A stretch of 64,000 nucleotides of DNA from Coriaria nepalensis (lineage: Eukaryota > Streptophyta > Magnoliopsida > Cucurbitales > Coriariaceae): assembly GCA_027186245.1 (NCBI GenBank), contig CP114496.1:9016001-9080000 (forward strand), read 5' to 3'. The notes under the pieces were generated by a model. That model was not told the DNA's origin. It saw only the letters and a program-made list of their open reading frames with translations, and did not search any database. The translations under genes were made by a program, and so were the position numbers. Positions 23,152 to 35,738 of this stretch are shown piece after piece; positions within the stretch are counted from its first letter, which is position 1, and the number at the start of each line of letters is the position of its first letter.

Positions 23152-23702
23152 TGAAGAAGATGAAATAGTATAGTATAGGTTTTCTTCTTTTCTTTTCTTT
23201 CGGTAGCCATTAAAATTGTAATGATGTAACCATATGTTCTTTCTTTTGGGCAATGTTGATATTAGCGCTTTTTGAGTTTGAAGAGGGAGAAAACCAAGGT
23301 AAATAAAAATATACTTTATAAGAGAATTTGTATTTTTGATAGATTGTATTTATGATCTATTTTAATTATATATATAATAATAATAAATTTGATATGATGT
23401 ATATGAAATCGACGGTCTAACTCTATGTATAAAGAGTCATGTGAATAAAATTCTCTAGAAGGGGGTTAAATTATAATTATGAAAAAGTTGAAGGCGCTTT
23501 ACGTTAATCACAAACTATTTATATTGTTAGTGGCGTTTGTAAAATAGGGAACGGTATTTTTTTCCAATTTAACTTGGGAAAATTTTACAGGCAGGAGAGA
23601 CCGAGATAAAAATTTGACAAAAAAAAGCGTCGGTGAGGTTTTCGGCTTCCTTCAACCGAAATCCCAAGCTCGACGGAGGAGATTGATCGGTGAGCTTCTG
23701 CC

Positions 23703-26700
23703 ATGGATAATTCGCAGAGGAATCAGTGGCCTATCTTCGATCTCTATCGTCGATTTTGTGGTAAAGTTTTTCTCCCGGATTTTTTTTTCTTCTTTTTCGA
23801 TTCCCCGCGTTTGTATGTTATATTCGTCGCTGTTTAATTTTGACTTGATTGATCAATAGTTCTGTTACTGGCTTGTCAATTCTTATAATTGTTCAATTTT
23901 TGCGTTTTTATTTTTTTTGTTAGTAATTTTGATCAGTCTGAATCAAATTTCAGTCTGTGTGATTTCGATTAAGAGCTAAATTTAGTAACTTTTAGTTGAC
24001 TTGTGTTGTTTATTCGGTTTTCTAAGAGATTCGATCAAGAGAAGAGGGCTACAAACAGGAAAAGGAAGCACAATTGTCTAAAATTTCAAGGGAGCAATTG
24101 GTTCAGCTCAAATCCGAGGAGGTAAAACTGCACAGAGGGTATGCGCCTTGTGTTCTTTGAGAAATCCTGTTTTTTTCTTCTTTTAATAGAGGCCAAGTCC
24201 AAATTATGCTTTAAATTTCTCAACATGTGCATTTGGCTAACATATGATTATAATGTTTCTGAAAAAAATAAAAAATTGTGCTTTTTTGTTTTGACAGGAG
24301 GCCGATTTTCGATGAACTTTACAAGCTGATGAAGTATCTGAACTTGACAGTGAGTTCCTTTATATTTACATACTTTGTTGGATAAGCCCCTGCATATTTC
24401 TGGTTTCTATCTTTATCTTTTTCAGGTGCACTGTTCTGAATTCTCATGCTTCTACGATTTTGTTTTTTTCGTGTGTCGTGAAGATGGTCAAAAGAACATT
24501 GGTAAAAATTTTGTCCTTTCTTCTGGGTGATTTTTTTTTCAGATTGTTAGTATATAGTTTTTGTTCTTACTTGTTTGTTGATTAATTAGTTAAATTTCTG
24601 TTTCTTGAAATTTTATAGCTGTAGCAATGGCAGTTACGGCATGGAGGTTAATTTTACCCGGGCGGTTTCGCTTGTTTAATCAATGGTGTGATTTTGTTGA
24701 GGTACAACCATACTGAGGAATAAAAGACACCTAATATACCATATATATATATATATAGTTTAGTTGATCACTTAGGGTGTGCTTGGGAACGGTATTCAAA
24801 AGTTGAGATTTAAAACACAATATTTATGTCAGTAAACTGACAACTATCTGACACAAACTTTCGAAATTAAAAAGTCATTTAATGTTTGGCAGCGGTATTG
24901 TATATGGTATTTTATAATGTCATTATCGTTTGGCAAGGCCAAATTAAAAAATGACATCCTGCCTTTTAGCAAAACGTTTCGTTTTGTTACTCGACCCTTA
25001 GAGTTACTTGACGGGTCGAAGGGCCCTTCAACCCTTAAAGTTACGCGATGGGTCGATTCGACTTGTGAAAGTCCTTTGACCATTAGAGTTACTCTACAGG
25101 TCGAAGGGACTCGACATGTGAAAGGCCCTTCGACCCTTAGAGTTACTCGATGGGTTGAAAGGCCTCAACGGGTCGAAGGGCCTCAACGGGTCGAAGGGTC
25201 TCGACGGGTCCAAAAGCCTTGACGGGTCCAAGGGCCTCAATCTGTGAAGGGCCCTTCGACTCTTAGAGTTACTCGACAGGTAGAAGGGCCTCGACCTGTA
25301 AACGACCATTTGATTCGTGGAGTAACTTAGTGTGAGATGCACAGACTAAATTAAATGTTAAATGGAGGTTGGCAGAAGGAATACTATGATGTATAAGAAT
25401 AACATAAAAGTGCAAAAAAAGAGATCATCTTTAGGCAAAAGAAACGATCGTTATCACAGACAACAAATCTAATAAAATATGATGGTGCGAACAAAATATG
25501 GACTAATTGAATGGAGATAGCAGCTACTGGACGAAAATGGAGGTTCATGTCCGGTTGCGAAAGAACTGCCAGCGTTGCCCTATTCACTCTGGAAATGAAG
25601 GTTCACGATATGATTTATGGATGAAATGGGATTTTGTTGAGGAAGGCGACGAAAATGTAGGAAAAATGGATGTTGACCACTGTTTGAAGACATTAAAATC
25701 ATGTTTTTAGCTGATCAAAATATGAAAACTACTTTAAACGGTATTTTCTTTTCGTGATTCAAACATTTTAATTTTGCTCACTAAAATTTCAGTGACACAA
25801 TTTCATTACCAATCACACTTGTCCCCCACTAAAAATAGGTTTTGCTATTAAAATGTCAAAAACGGTTTCTGAATACTGTTCCCAAGCACACCCTGATATA
25901 TTTCATTGAAACTTATCAAATGTAACTCCTTTTTTCAGAAAACTCAACGTCACAATATTTCAGAAGATACATGGCAACAAGTCTTGGCTTTTAGCTGGTG
26001 CGTACATGAAAATCTAGAAGGCTATGATCCCGAAGGTAGGAATATTTCCATATCTTTGATCTTCTACATTGACATTGATTCATGTTATTATTGTTTCTGG
26101 AAAATGGTCTTATTTTACAATCATATATTTGCAGGTGCTTGGCCCGTGCTAATAGATGACTTTGTTCAGCACATGTATAGGTTTTGGCTTCCAAATCCTT
26201 AACATCACATACACTTCTATTATGATTGGCATATCAATATCGATCTTCATTTTCCAATTATCCCCCACATGCAGATTGTCAGGGTCTAATGAAAATTATA
26301 AATTCAACGAATCCCTTGAGGACCCTCTTCCTGGTATAAAAGTAAATTTGAAAGAAAAAAAAAACAAATTCAGTGTCCATGTAAGTCATAGAATATATAC
26401 TGAATACTGTTTTTTCACCTTTGTTTCAGGATTAAATATCTTTCCAGGTTTAAAGAGAAAATTACCCGAAAACCCATGCAAGGAAGAAAAGGAATCTACC
26501 AACTGTTCACTAGACCCCATGGAATTTAGCCCTGTTCGAAGCTCGAAAAGAATTCAACAACCGGAACACAAAGCAGTTAACAAGGACTATAAGGACTATA
26601 GTCATAGACATACTAATTCTTCTTGTACAGTTGAAGGATGCTTATCAAAGGGTATCGCAGGTCTCTTATCTAGACATTCTCATTTAGAATTTGAAGGAGA

Positions 26701-26770
26701 AAATAGTAGAGACGTTGATGTTAAACTTACCACAACTGATAGTTATAGTAAAATTCCCTCCCTCAGCTGA
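23703..26770 (+). CDS. AAR3: DCN1-like / ANTI-AUXIN-RESISTANT 3 (AAR3) protein
   Basis: Nine exons (23703-23760, 24027-24138, 24298-24349, 24426-24501, 24619-24701, 25939-26035, 26135-26180, 26275-26333, 26430-26770) join in frame to give 307 residues. The DCUN1/PONY core reads PIFDELYKLMKYL, CYDFVFFVCREDGQKNIAV, AWRLILPGRFRLFNQWCDFVE, HNISEDTWQQVLAFSWCVHE and AWPVLIDDFVQHMYR. No UBA domain is present, as in AAR3. The C-terminal extension has LPGLKRKLPENPC and LSKGIAGLLSRHSHLEF, as I recall for AAR3. DCN1 proteins promote cullin neddylation; Arabidopsis AAR3 affects auxin responses. Intron 5 (24702-25938) is enlarged from about 0.1 to 1.24 kb by a transposon. The gene ends 516 bases from the convergent SS2 stop. 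Confidence 0.9.
24775..25893. mobile_element. Non-autonomous DNA transposon inside AAR3 intron 5
   Basis: The terminal inverted repeats are 24 bases with one mismatch: left GGGTGTGCTTGGGAAC..., right ...GTTCCCAAGCACACCC. The element is about 1,119 bases and has no transposase frame. Flanking trinucleotides are TTA (left) and TGA (right), an imperfect match to the TWA target duplication of PIF/Harbinger elements. Including the next base pair the ends read TAGGG/CAGGG, which also suits hAT termini, but no 8-base duplication is seen. The family is therefore open. The flanks 24702-24774 and 25894-25938 keep intact intron ends, so splicing need not be lost. Confidence 0.8.
24985..25320. repeat. 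GGGTCGAAGGGCC-type minisatellite inside the transposon
   Basis: Variants of CGACCCTTAGAGTTACTCGA followed by GGGTCGAAGGGCC recur at about 24990, 25028, 25080, 25130 and 25257. Between them, 25158-25247 is a run of 18-base units close to AAGGGCCTCAACGGGTCG (five copies with substitutions). Units hold both GGGTCGA and TCGACCC words, so they can pair with each other. The stretch is GC-rich against the surrounding AT-rich intron. The 101-residue open frame across it follows from the repeat and is not a gene. Confidence 0.75.
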
Positions 26771-27286
26771 GATATACACCTACATATTGTTCTTTTTTTC
26801 TTCATTAGTCTTGCAGAAGAGGTCGTAGCTTTTTGGTTATTTTACCTTGGCTCAGAAAAGTTTTCTATAATGCAGTCTAAATGAGTTAAGGAAATTTTTA
26901 AAATTTTGTTTGTTGTCATTCAATTCTATCACTTCAGATATTGACTGTTGTTCCCATTAAGGCATTAAGGTATAAAATGTGTGAGAGATTGAGAGCATAA
27001 GAACATGAATTTGGATTCCGTACAATCCGGAGGAACATAAGAACGAAGGGTAAGAACCATTCTTTCCATCTTTTAACATAGAAGCCGAAAAGGACCAAGG
27101 AGAGAAAATTTCAACTTGATTACTTACAAAAGAAATGTACATTCTAAAATGCATTTCTACATGCCTGAAATTGAGAATATACAAAAGCCTCCATCACCAA
27201 AAAGAAAATGTAAGGAAAAAAAAAAAAACCTTGAAGAACTTGAGCATAACTCCAAACTCACTTCTTTTATTAACAGAGATTCAAGC
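26771..27286. other. Convergent 3' region between AAR3 and SS2
   Basis: These 516 bases should carry the 3' UTRs and polyadenylation signals of both genes. No coding sequence is recognised; short frames at 26957-27184 lack features. Confidence 0.6.
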
Positions 27287-30200
27287 TCACCATTGATACT
27301 TAGCCGCAACAAGGACCTCCTCGTAATTCACAGCGGCATGGTCCCAACTCAAATCCTGCATCATCCCTCTTCTCTGAAGCCCTTCCCAACTCTGCTTATA
27401 CTCCCTAAAAGTCAACAAACAGTTCCCCAACGCATGTATCAGCTTATGCGCCTCCGCTCTATCAAAAGTCCACCCGAAACCCGACTCATTAAATGGGTCA
27501 AACTGCTGCACCGTATCTCTCAAACCCCCGACCGCATGAACCACCGGCACCGTCCCATAACTCATTGCATACAGCTGGTTCAAACCACATGGCTCGAACC
27601 TTGACGGCATCAATAAAACATCCGCCCCGGCAGTTATCCTGTGGGCCATCTTAACCGAAAAACCGACCCAACCCCTCACTTTATCCTTGTGATGGTTTTC
27701 AAACTGCCTCAACATCTCTTCTAGATCTTGTCTTCCCGTCCCTAACATGACTAACTGCACGTCTTGTTCCATCATCCATGGGACTGCCTCGGCTATTAGA
27801 TCAACCCCCTTCTGATGATCCAACCGTCCGATGAATCCAATCAACGGCACATCTTCTCTAACTGGTAACCCTAGCTCCTTCTGTAAAGCTTCTTTACATT
27901 TCGGCTTTCCAATTTGTAATGTTTCTAACGAATAGTTTGTGTAACCATCTGACGTCAGGTGGACATCGGATTTTGGGCTCCACTCTTTGGAATCGATCCC
28001 GTTGACTATCCCACTGAACTTCCAATCGCTTTCGTTTATGATGTTGTGTAGGCCCCACCCGCCTTCTAAGGTTTTGAGCTCCCAGGCGTACCCATGGCTA
28101 ACTGTGACCACACGATCTGCCGTTTTCAGACCGGCTGCAAAGATGTTGAAGTGCTCGCCTCCTACCGGATCGTACATTCTGAAAAGGTCTAGATGGTGGC
28201 CCGGTAGGTCCACAAATTTGAAATCGTCCATGGGACCCCGCCCCTGGTGGGCTATGTTGTGGATTACAAGAATGGACCTTGTATACGTCATTAAACCGTG
28301 ATCTCTATAGTATGCCTTCAGATATACGGGTAATAAGGCAGTATGCCAGTCGTTTGCTATGAAGGCTAAGTTTCCATCTCCATAGCAGACCCCACCACAA
28401 GGAATATGCCAAGGGACCTGTAAAACACAGACTTCTTCTGCCCATATAAAAAATAAAATAAGAATAATAATAAGAAGAGAAGAAATTTGATTATATACCT
28501 CAACAGCTGCCTTGCAGAATAATACCATTCGCCTCAGAATTTCCTGCACAACAAAAATTTGGGACGTGTAATTTTATTCTTTCTAATAGCATGCATTATA
28601 TAAGCAGTATAATTAATTAATTAATTATTTCTTACCATACGTTCTCCGCCATATATGTTCTGTTCTCTATGGTGAAACAAGTTATTGTCAATGAAGACAA
28701 AATCTACTCCATCTACATATGTTTGGAAGTATCCAACTTCAAGATCCTGAATGTTGATTGAAATAGAAAATTGTAATTACAAGGTTGTTATTTCTCTTGT
28801 AAGAATTGAATTTCAGCTAAATGATGAAGTTGTTTTCACACCTGTCCGGCCACTTTGTATCTTTTGCGGATACCTGTATCTACGACTCCGTCATAATTTG
28901 CATATCTAGGTGCCACAACCTATTATAGCAAAGTAAAATAAAGTAGTAAATAAAGAATGTAAAAAGAATACGCTACTAGATTCTCAGGTCAATACAATGC
29001 AAGGGAAGAAGAAGAGAATCCATTACCATGACTCTATGTCCACGCCTAGCCAAAGCTTTAGGCAAGGACCCAGCAACGTCTCCTAACCCACCTATAATAA
29101 ATCCTCTACATGTCATTCTTAGGTCGTTGCATCAGTTTTCAAAAAACAAATAATCACCATTTACATAACTAAATAGCACAAAAAAGGGGGAAAAGAAAAG
29201 GGATTAGTATACTAACCTGTTTTAGACCATGGGGTGCATTCTGCAGCTACTAATATGATGTTCATGACATTAGCCCCAGCCAAAGGAGGAGGCTTTACAT
29301 CTTCAGCCCAAGTATCTTCTCCAACATTATGAACTTCTTCTACTTTTTGCTCTATTAAATCTTGAAGCTGTTCCACTTCTAAGCTTGAAGTGTCTGCCTT
29401 ACTTGAAACGAAAGATGAAACAACAATTTCATTCCAAGGCTTTGGGGCGGCCATTTCAAGAGATGGTGGTTTTACTTGTTCTATATCATCTTTAGAAAAA
29501 TCTCTGCCTGTCGGAGAAAGTGGGGCTTCTTCCGGTTTCTTCTCTTTTACGGGTACATAGTTATTACTGCTAGATAGAATGCTCACATTTTGGTATTTTT
29601 CAGCTGTTTCTTTAATGTTGGTTTTAGTAACATCTGGACTTGAAAAAGAACTGTGACTTTCTTGATAAGAATTTTGATCCTCTTCTGGATCAACTTCACT
29701 GTCTTTTATAGAAGTAACCAACTTCCTTCTTTCTGCAATCTAGAAAAAGCAAGAAAGTTGATAAATTGCATAAGAATCTCGATTCTTACAAAGAAAAAAT
29801 ATCTCTAGAAATTGCCTAAGTATTTGAATTTTTAATAAGAGCATCATGGATTTTCAACATTAAAAGGAAATTTTATCCATCAACCAAAATTCTATCGCCA
29901 ATTGGGGTCCTAAATTATGATCAATTACAAACTACTTCCTTCTCAATATGAACTGAATCTAACTAATACATAATGTGAGAAGAAAACATAAAGTAATAGA
30001 TAATCTTTACCTGTTGAAGCAGGTCTCTTTGCGTAGCAAGAACCTTCTTGGTCTTTTCAATGGTGGCCTGAATAGCATCTTCCGATTCATCACCACTCTC
30101 GCTACTAGAAGGCCCTTTAGCCATAGCTTTACGAGACTTAAAGCTCCATACTTGCCCTCTATTATCCGAAAATTTCAAATACCCAGAAGCTGAATTAGTA

Positions 30201-30328
30201 ATATCTACAACCTGCAAAGATTTTCTCGGCCATTTCGCCAAGAAAGAGAATCTGGGTTGACGGCGAAGAGAGAAAGAACGCTCTATCTTGCCATCGAAAG
30301 TAAGAGGCAACGACCCAATAGACGCCAT
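27287..30328 (-). CDS. SS2: Starch synthase II, chloroplastic/amyloplastic
   Basis: Seven exons on the minus strand (30011-30328, 29217-29739, 29027-29091, 28842-28919, 28636-28746, 28499-28543, 27287-28417) encode 756 residues. The N-terminus ([11 protein letters not shown], Ser/Arg-rich) is a plausible transit peptide, followed by a variable acidic region to about residue 260. The GT5 catalytic part begins [20 protein letters not shown], with the ADP-glucose-binding lysine of KTGGL at about 279. Then come [100 protein letters not shown] and the C-terminus LVAAKYQW. This is typical SSII, which extends amylopectin chains from ADP-glucose in plastids. No disruption is visible. Confidence 0.96.
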
Positions 30329-30740
30329 TAATCCTGCATTCGACGGATTTTACTAAAAACTGTAAATGGAAGAACACAGTTGAAGAATTAAACTGAAAAA
30401 GGTTGAAAGACTTTTTGGAATTGAAAACGAGGAAGGAGAAGAAAGGGAGAGAAAGAAAAGGTCGTTGGAAAGGGAATGGGGGCGGAATGGGGCCCAAGAG
30501 ATTGGGAAAAGGGATGGAGGTGAAACAAATTTAAGAGGTACAGATTGATTTTCAGAATTTGGGAACAGAAACGAACGAACAGGTTTTAGCCAAAATGATT
30601 CTCTTTTCCTGGAAACAAAGATGCAATTAGCTAAATGAGTAATGCGTGCTATTTATCAAACTCTCTCAGCCACGAACCTCAAATTTTTCTTTCTTAATTT
30701 CCCTTCTTTTATGTCAATTTGGGTTTATAGATAATTCAGA

Positions 30741-30771
<31 letters not shown>

Positions 30772-33468
30772 TAATTTTTGAAAAAAAATATATAAAAAAA
30801 AACACATTAAATTTAAAGAGACAATTTCTTTGATAGAGTATATTTAATATGACGGATCTCTAATTAATATATATATAATTTATATAATTTATATAATTTA
30901 TTAAAAAATTTATCATATTATTCCTCTATATAATATATTTATTCAAATGTAATTAAGATTATTATTATTAAATAAATTCGATAAATTAATTTTGTAATAA
31001 ATTAATTTAAATATTATTTTTAATAAATTAATTAAAATTTTAAAATTTTAAATAATTTATTAAATTTTATTATTTTTAAAATTATTAATTTATCGATTAT
31101 TTTTATTTTATTTATTTTTTAATAATTAACCTTTAACACGGTAGCATATAAGGCAGTTCAAGTTTATAATGCCTGTGGTGGAGAAAGGAGACTTTTTGTT
31201 TCATCCTTGTGGGCCAAGGCTTTTTGAATATGGGCTTATGTTCGGAACCAATCCTGGGTTAATAGTTAACGGGCTTTCCTTTCCTTAGTAGGTTGGGTCT
31301 AAGTTAGAAATTCTTAAGGGCCCAGCTGCTAACTAACGGTCCCCAGTTCAACACCAACCTTCCGAAATTCATAATTTCCAACCCACTTCCATTTTTCACA
31401 TAAATCACTTTTACATAATTTCCAAGCCATTTTCCCATGCACGTATCAAATATTTTGATTATATTAAATATATATTATTAAATAATATAATATATGATAT
31501 AATTTAACTATTATAAAAATTTAAATAATTCACATTCAAATTTATATAAGAAGAATTCTCACGAAATTAATATTCCTTATAATTCGGCAAGCCTTTGTTA
31601 TCAGGTCGGTATAATCGAGTTTTGGGTTTTTAGGAATTTATGAGTTTGTTTAGTAATTGATCTGAGAATAGATGGTATGTTCTCGTAATAAAGAAAATAA
31701 TTAATTAATGTATTTTCTTATTATAATTTTACGAAAATTATTATGTGAAAATATACATAAAAAATAGTTTTTCAGAGAATAATTTTTACAAAATAATCGA
31801 AAAAACTAGTTTTCAATTATTTAATAAACCGAATGAAAATTTTAATTAAAAGCTATTTTGTTATATCTATTTATAATTTACAAAAATTAAAAAAAAAATA
31901 TTTGAAAACAAAAATAAAGAAAATAATTACCAAACACATCCTACACTATTAAAAATTCCCAATAAAAATAGAATTAAGATACACAAATGTGATATAAATA
32001 AATAAACACAAAAACTAATTTAAAAACTATATTCATTATTATCTATATACCATTTCTTACTCCACATGTACCCACAAAAATTTTGGCTTTAAGATCAAGG
32101 GAAAGAACAAAACCAGCTAGTTGTTTCAACATCATGTTTTATTAAGCACCTTAAAAGGGACGATATTTAGATTGTTCAAATAATATTTGATGCTATATAT
32201 GATCTAACGAGTGGTGTATAACACTCTTAATTATTCAAAATATATATCACTTTTAAAATTGATATTTTGGGAATCTAGTAAATAAGAAAGATTATTACTC
32301 CACTTATCGTTAATTGATTTTGAGATACAAACTCAAATTTTTACATAATATTAGGTCAGTCCAGACCCATAATAGATATTTTCACATTACTTCAAATCTT
32401 TAAATTGTAATTAATTTTATTGATAAATATCATATATCTGAAATAAAATTTTAGATAATCTAATATATAAAGAAATATAAGTCACTCATCTTATTACTAA
32501 TTGATTTTGAGATGAAAACTCAAATTTAAGATAATATCAACCATATTTCAAATTCAAATAACGTAGCTTCCCGAATTATTAATTTAACGTGTATGACATT
32601 TGACTTTCAATTTCTATATTAAGAGTTTATACGTGATGAGACAAATTAACATTTGATAGGTATAATATGAATTGTTGGTAGTAATTCAACATAGGATCAT
32701 AGTCCGGTTCATCACACGTGAGAAGAAGTATTGAGTAAAATATAAATGAGTCATGTTGATTAATTTTGAAATTAAAGCAAAATTTAATAAATTTTTTAAT
32801 ATTATATCTTTCATTTTAATAAAATCTTATCTATAAATAAATAAATAAATGAATAAATAAACCCTAGCATTCATTTTTATATTTCTAAATCATTTTTAGG
32901 TTACACAAAAATGCAAGAAGTTTCTTACAACTAATAAGCGACAACGACAATGAAGTATGTATTTGAATGAATATATTATATATGAAAAGTATATGACAAT
33001 TAATAATGTATTACTTCATTATTAATATATTCATCCAAAAATTATTTTATTAAAAATTAATTATTCAGAATTTCAGTAATATAAAGTAAATAAGTGTCAC
33101 GTATGGAATGAATTGTGTAAGATTAATTAAAGTAATTAAACAGGTTAAAATCGAACTAAAAAATAATTAATTATTAATATTTTTTTAAAAATAATTCATA
33201 AAATTTATTTTGTATATATTATTTTAATATTATAATATTAAATTTTTATATAATTAGAATAAATTAATAAATTATAAATATGATTTATTTAAAATTTTCT
33301 CGAAATATTTTAAATAGTATTGACATATAAATTTGTCATTAATTTTGTTGACGAGATTGGAAATGAAAAAGGACTAGAATATTCTCCGGGGCTCTAGCTA
33401 GCCGCCGTATCGTTGTCAGGTAGTGAACTGACTCGTTAAGCCATAGAGACAGAAATGGAGATTGATTA

Positions 33469-33506
<38 letters not shown>

Positions 33507-33786
33507 AAGCCAATCAAAAATTTAGTGTCATAATCAATTATATATTGGATTAGTTATATATGATATAAGAGTTAATCAGATTATTTGGGTCCAAACTATA
33601 TACCAGTTATAACAACAACTTGCTCGTCCCAGAATTAAAACATCGTATATATTAAGGCAAACATGTTTACATCTCTCAAGTTTTGTTATGACATAATAAT
33701 TTGACCAATGTTTCATGCACTTCCACCTTACAAGTGGGAAAGATTCTATGTCCCTTAATTACAAGAGTTAGAGGATCAGATGGTTT

Positions 33787-33788
<2 letters not shown>

Positions 33789-33824
<36 letters not shown>
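33789..33824. repeat. (TA)n microsatellite upstream of NIP2
   Basis: About 18 TA units, roughly 100 bases upstream of the NIP2 TATA box. A second (TA)n lies at 33472-33504. Confidence 0.85.
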
Positions 33825-33825
<1 letters not shown>

Positions 33826-33919
33826 TAACTTGCATTTGTGATAATTCGTGTTTAATTAATCGGTAATCATAAGCTTAAAGTCTTAATTAACACTTGGGTT
33901 AAGCTTTGACAAATTTTTG

Positions 33920-33928
33920 TATAAATAG
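33920..33928 (+). promoter_or_regulatory. TATA box of NIP2
   Basis: TATAAATAG lies 160 bases before the NIP2 start codon and is followed by a plausible leader. A (AAAT)n tract at about 34014-34050 sits in that leader. Confidence 0.65.
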
Positions 33929-34018
33929 GGTAATGGCTTCTTAAGCTTGATGTACAACACTAACATCATAATCCTTTCTCTATTTCTCTACTTCCTCTCC
34001 AGATTTTCGATCCCAAAA

Positions 34019-34049
<31 letters not shown>

Positions 34050-34086
34050 AAAACCAGCCATATTATAAAGTCAAGTTCATCAAGAA

Positions 34087-35738
34087 ATGCCGACCATTAG
34101 TGAAGATCAATCAAATGTCTCACCACAAGACAGCAATTGTGACAATAAACCAACTAGAACCTGGTCTCTTCTCCGAAAGGTAAGACAAACAATTAATCAA
34201 GTACAACTACTCCCTTATATATGTTGCAATTGATTAACGGTAATGCATGTAATTACCATATATCTAACAGCTAGTAGCAGAGACCATAGCAACTTATCTA
34301 CTGGTGTTTATTACATGCGGAGCAGCTGCTTTGAGTGGTAGTGACGAAACGAGAATCTCCAAACTGGGAGCCTCCATTGCAGGAGGGCTCATCGTGACCG
34401 TCATGATCTACGCCGTAGGGCACATCTCCGGTGCCCACATGAACCCGGCCGTCACTTTCGCCTTTGCTGTTGTTCGACACTTTCCATGGAAACAGGTGAG
34501 AGCTAAACATAGATTGATCTTGTGAATGTGGTTTACATATAATAAACGCTATACCTACATGTTTGTGTATTCAATCTAATGGTGAGACATCATGTGCATA
34601 TACATATAATACCCACACGACCGTATGGTCCATCCGAACAGGACAGGCCAGCAACATATGATTATTACAATCAATAGTATTAGCCAGTTTGCCAGACAAA
34701 ATGGTATATCAATACATCGATCCATATCGAACAGAGCTACGCTGTATGATGAGGCTTGCATCCATATATATACATCACATGTTCATTTATTATGTGTTTT
34801 AAATGACTGCTAACACATTTGCTTACATGTCGTTTCCCGAGCTTAAACCGATGTATTACGTGCATATAATCTGTTAACAATTGCTCTGTCAGCTCGATAT
34901 ATGTTATGCTCCGAATGATTATAGTAACAACTAAGCTATCAAACCGTCACTTAATGTTCGCATCTACCTTTAATTATGAGATATTGTTTACATGATCATG
35001 TTCTTGTAGGTGCCATTTTATGCAGCATCTCAGTTAGGAGGAGCAATATCCGCTGCATATACATTACGAATTCTACTACATCCAATAAAAAAACTCGGGA
35101 CCACAACACCTTCCGGGTCAAATCTTCAAGCTCTAGTCATGGAGATTGTTGTTACATTTTCTATGATGTTCGTCACTTCGGCTGTCGCAACTGATACAAA
35201 AGCCGTAAACAATCTAAACTCGCACTCATTATCTGCGCTTGTTATTTACAATCAATCTTAAATCCTTAAGCTTTCTTTACTTCTTTTTAACAGATAGGGG
35301 AGCTAGCAGGTATGGCGGTCGGATCTGCCGTTTGCATCACATCCATCTTAGCCGGGTAAGAAAGGAAAAAAAAAAAAAAAATCAATACTTTTCTACCGAT
35401 CATTAGGTTTTGCAACTTTAGGGAAAACGTTAGCTTTCTGATAGTACTAAAGGTAACAAAAGAATTATATGAGCAGCCCAGTATCAGGAGGATCAATGAA
35501 CCCAGCAAGAACACTGGGGCCAGCACTTGCAAGTGAGGATTATAAAGGGCTCTGGATTTATTTGGTTGGGCCAGTGAGTGGAACACTACTAGGATCATTG
35601 TCTTATAACTTCATAAGGGTCTCCGATAAACCAGTTGCAGCCATTTCTCTGAGCTCATTTGCTTCATTCAAGCTTCTTCGACGAGCAAAGACTCCTGATC
35701 ATGATCCAGATCTAATTAATGCAAATAACAATGTCTAA
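34087..35738 (+). CDS. NIP2-1: NIP2-type (NIP-III, Lsi1-like) aquaporin, predicted silicic-acid channel
   Basis: Five exons (34087-34179, 34271-34495, 35010-35204, 35294-35355, 35477-35738) encode 278 residues with six membrane segments. The two pore motifs are NPA at 89-91 ([11 protein letters not shown]) and NPA at 200-202 ([14 protein letters not shown]). The aromatic/arginine filter reads Gly (AGGLIVT), Ser (CITSILAG), Gly (SGGSM), Arg-203, the GSGR filter of subgroup III. I count 108 residues between the NPA motifs, equal to rice Lsi1; that spacing has been reported as required for silicon permeability. The family also passes boric acid and arsenite. The C-tail is short ([16 protein letters not shown]). 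The exon number matches other NIPs. No defect is visible. Confidence 0.94.

Larger units (their letters stand above)
30329..34086. other. AT-rich intergenic between SS2 and NIP2
   Basis: The first 200 bases are SS2 leader. A (TAA)n tract lies at about 30745-30770. A block with several GGGCC/TGGGC words (31190-31330) could be distal SS2 promoter. The rest is AT-rich, with (TA)n runs at 33472-33504 and 33789-33824. Two related stretches containing CTAATTGATTTTGAGAT-like sequence occur near 32310 and 32500. No gene recognised. Confidence 0.55.

Noticed and set aside
24917..25342. Open frames with repeated RVEGPQRVEG-like units
   Set aside because: A by-product of the minisatellite unit length being a multiple of three; both strands stay open for the same reason.
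27116..27604. 162-residue plus-strand frame
   Set aside because: Antisense to the last exon of SS2, which is clearly coding on the minus strand.
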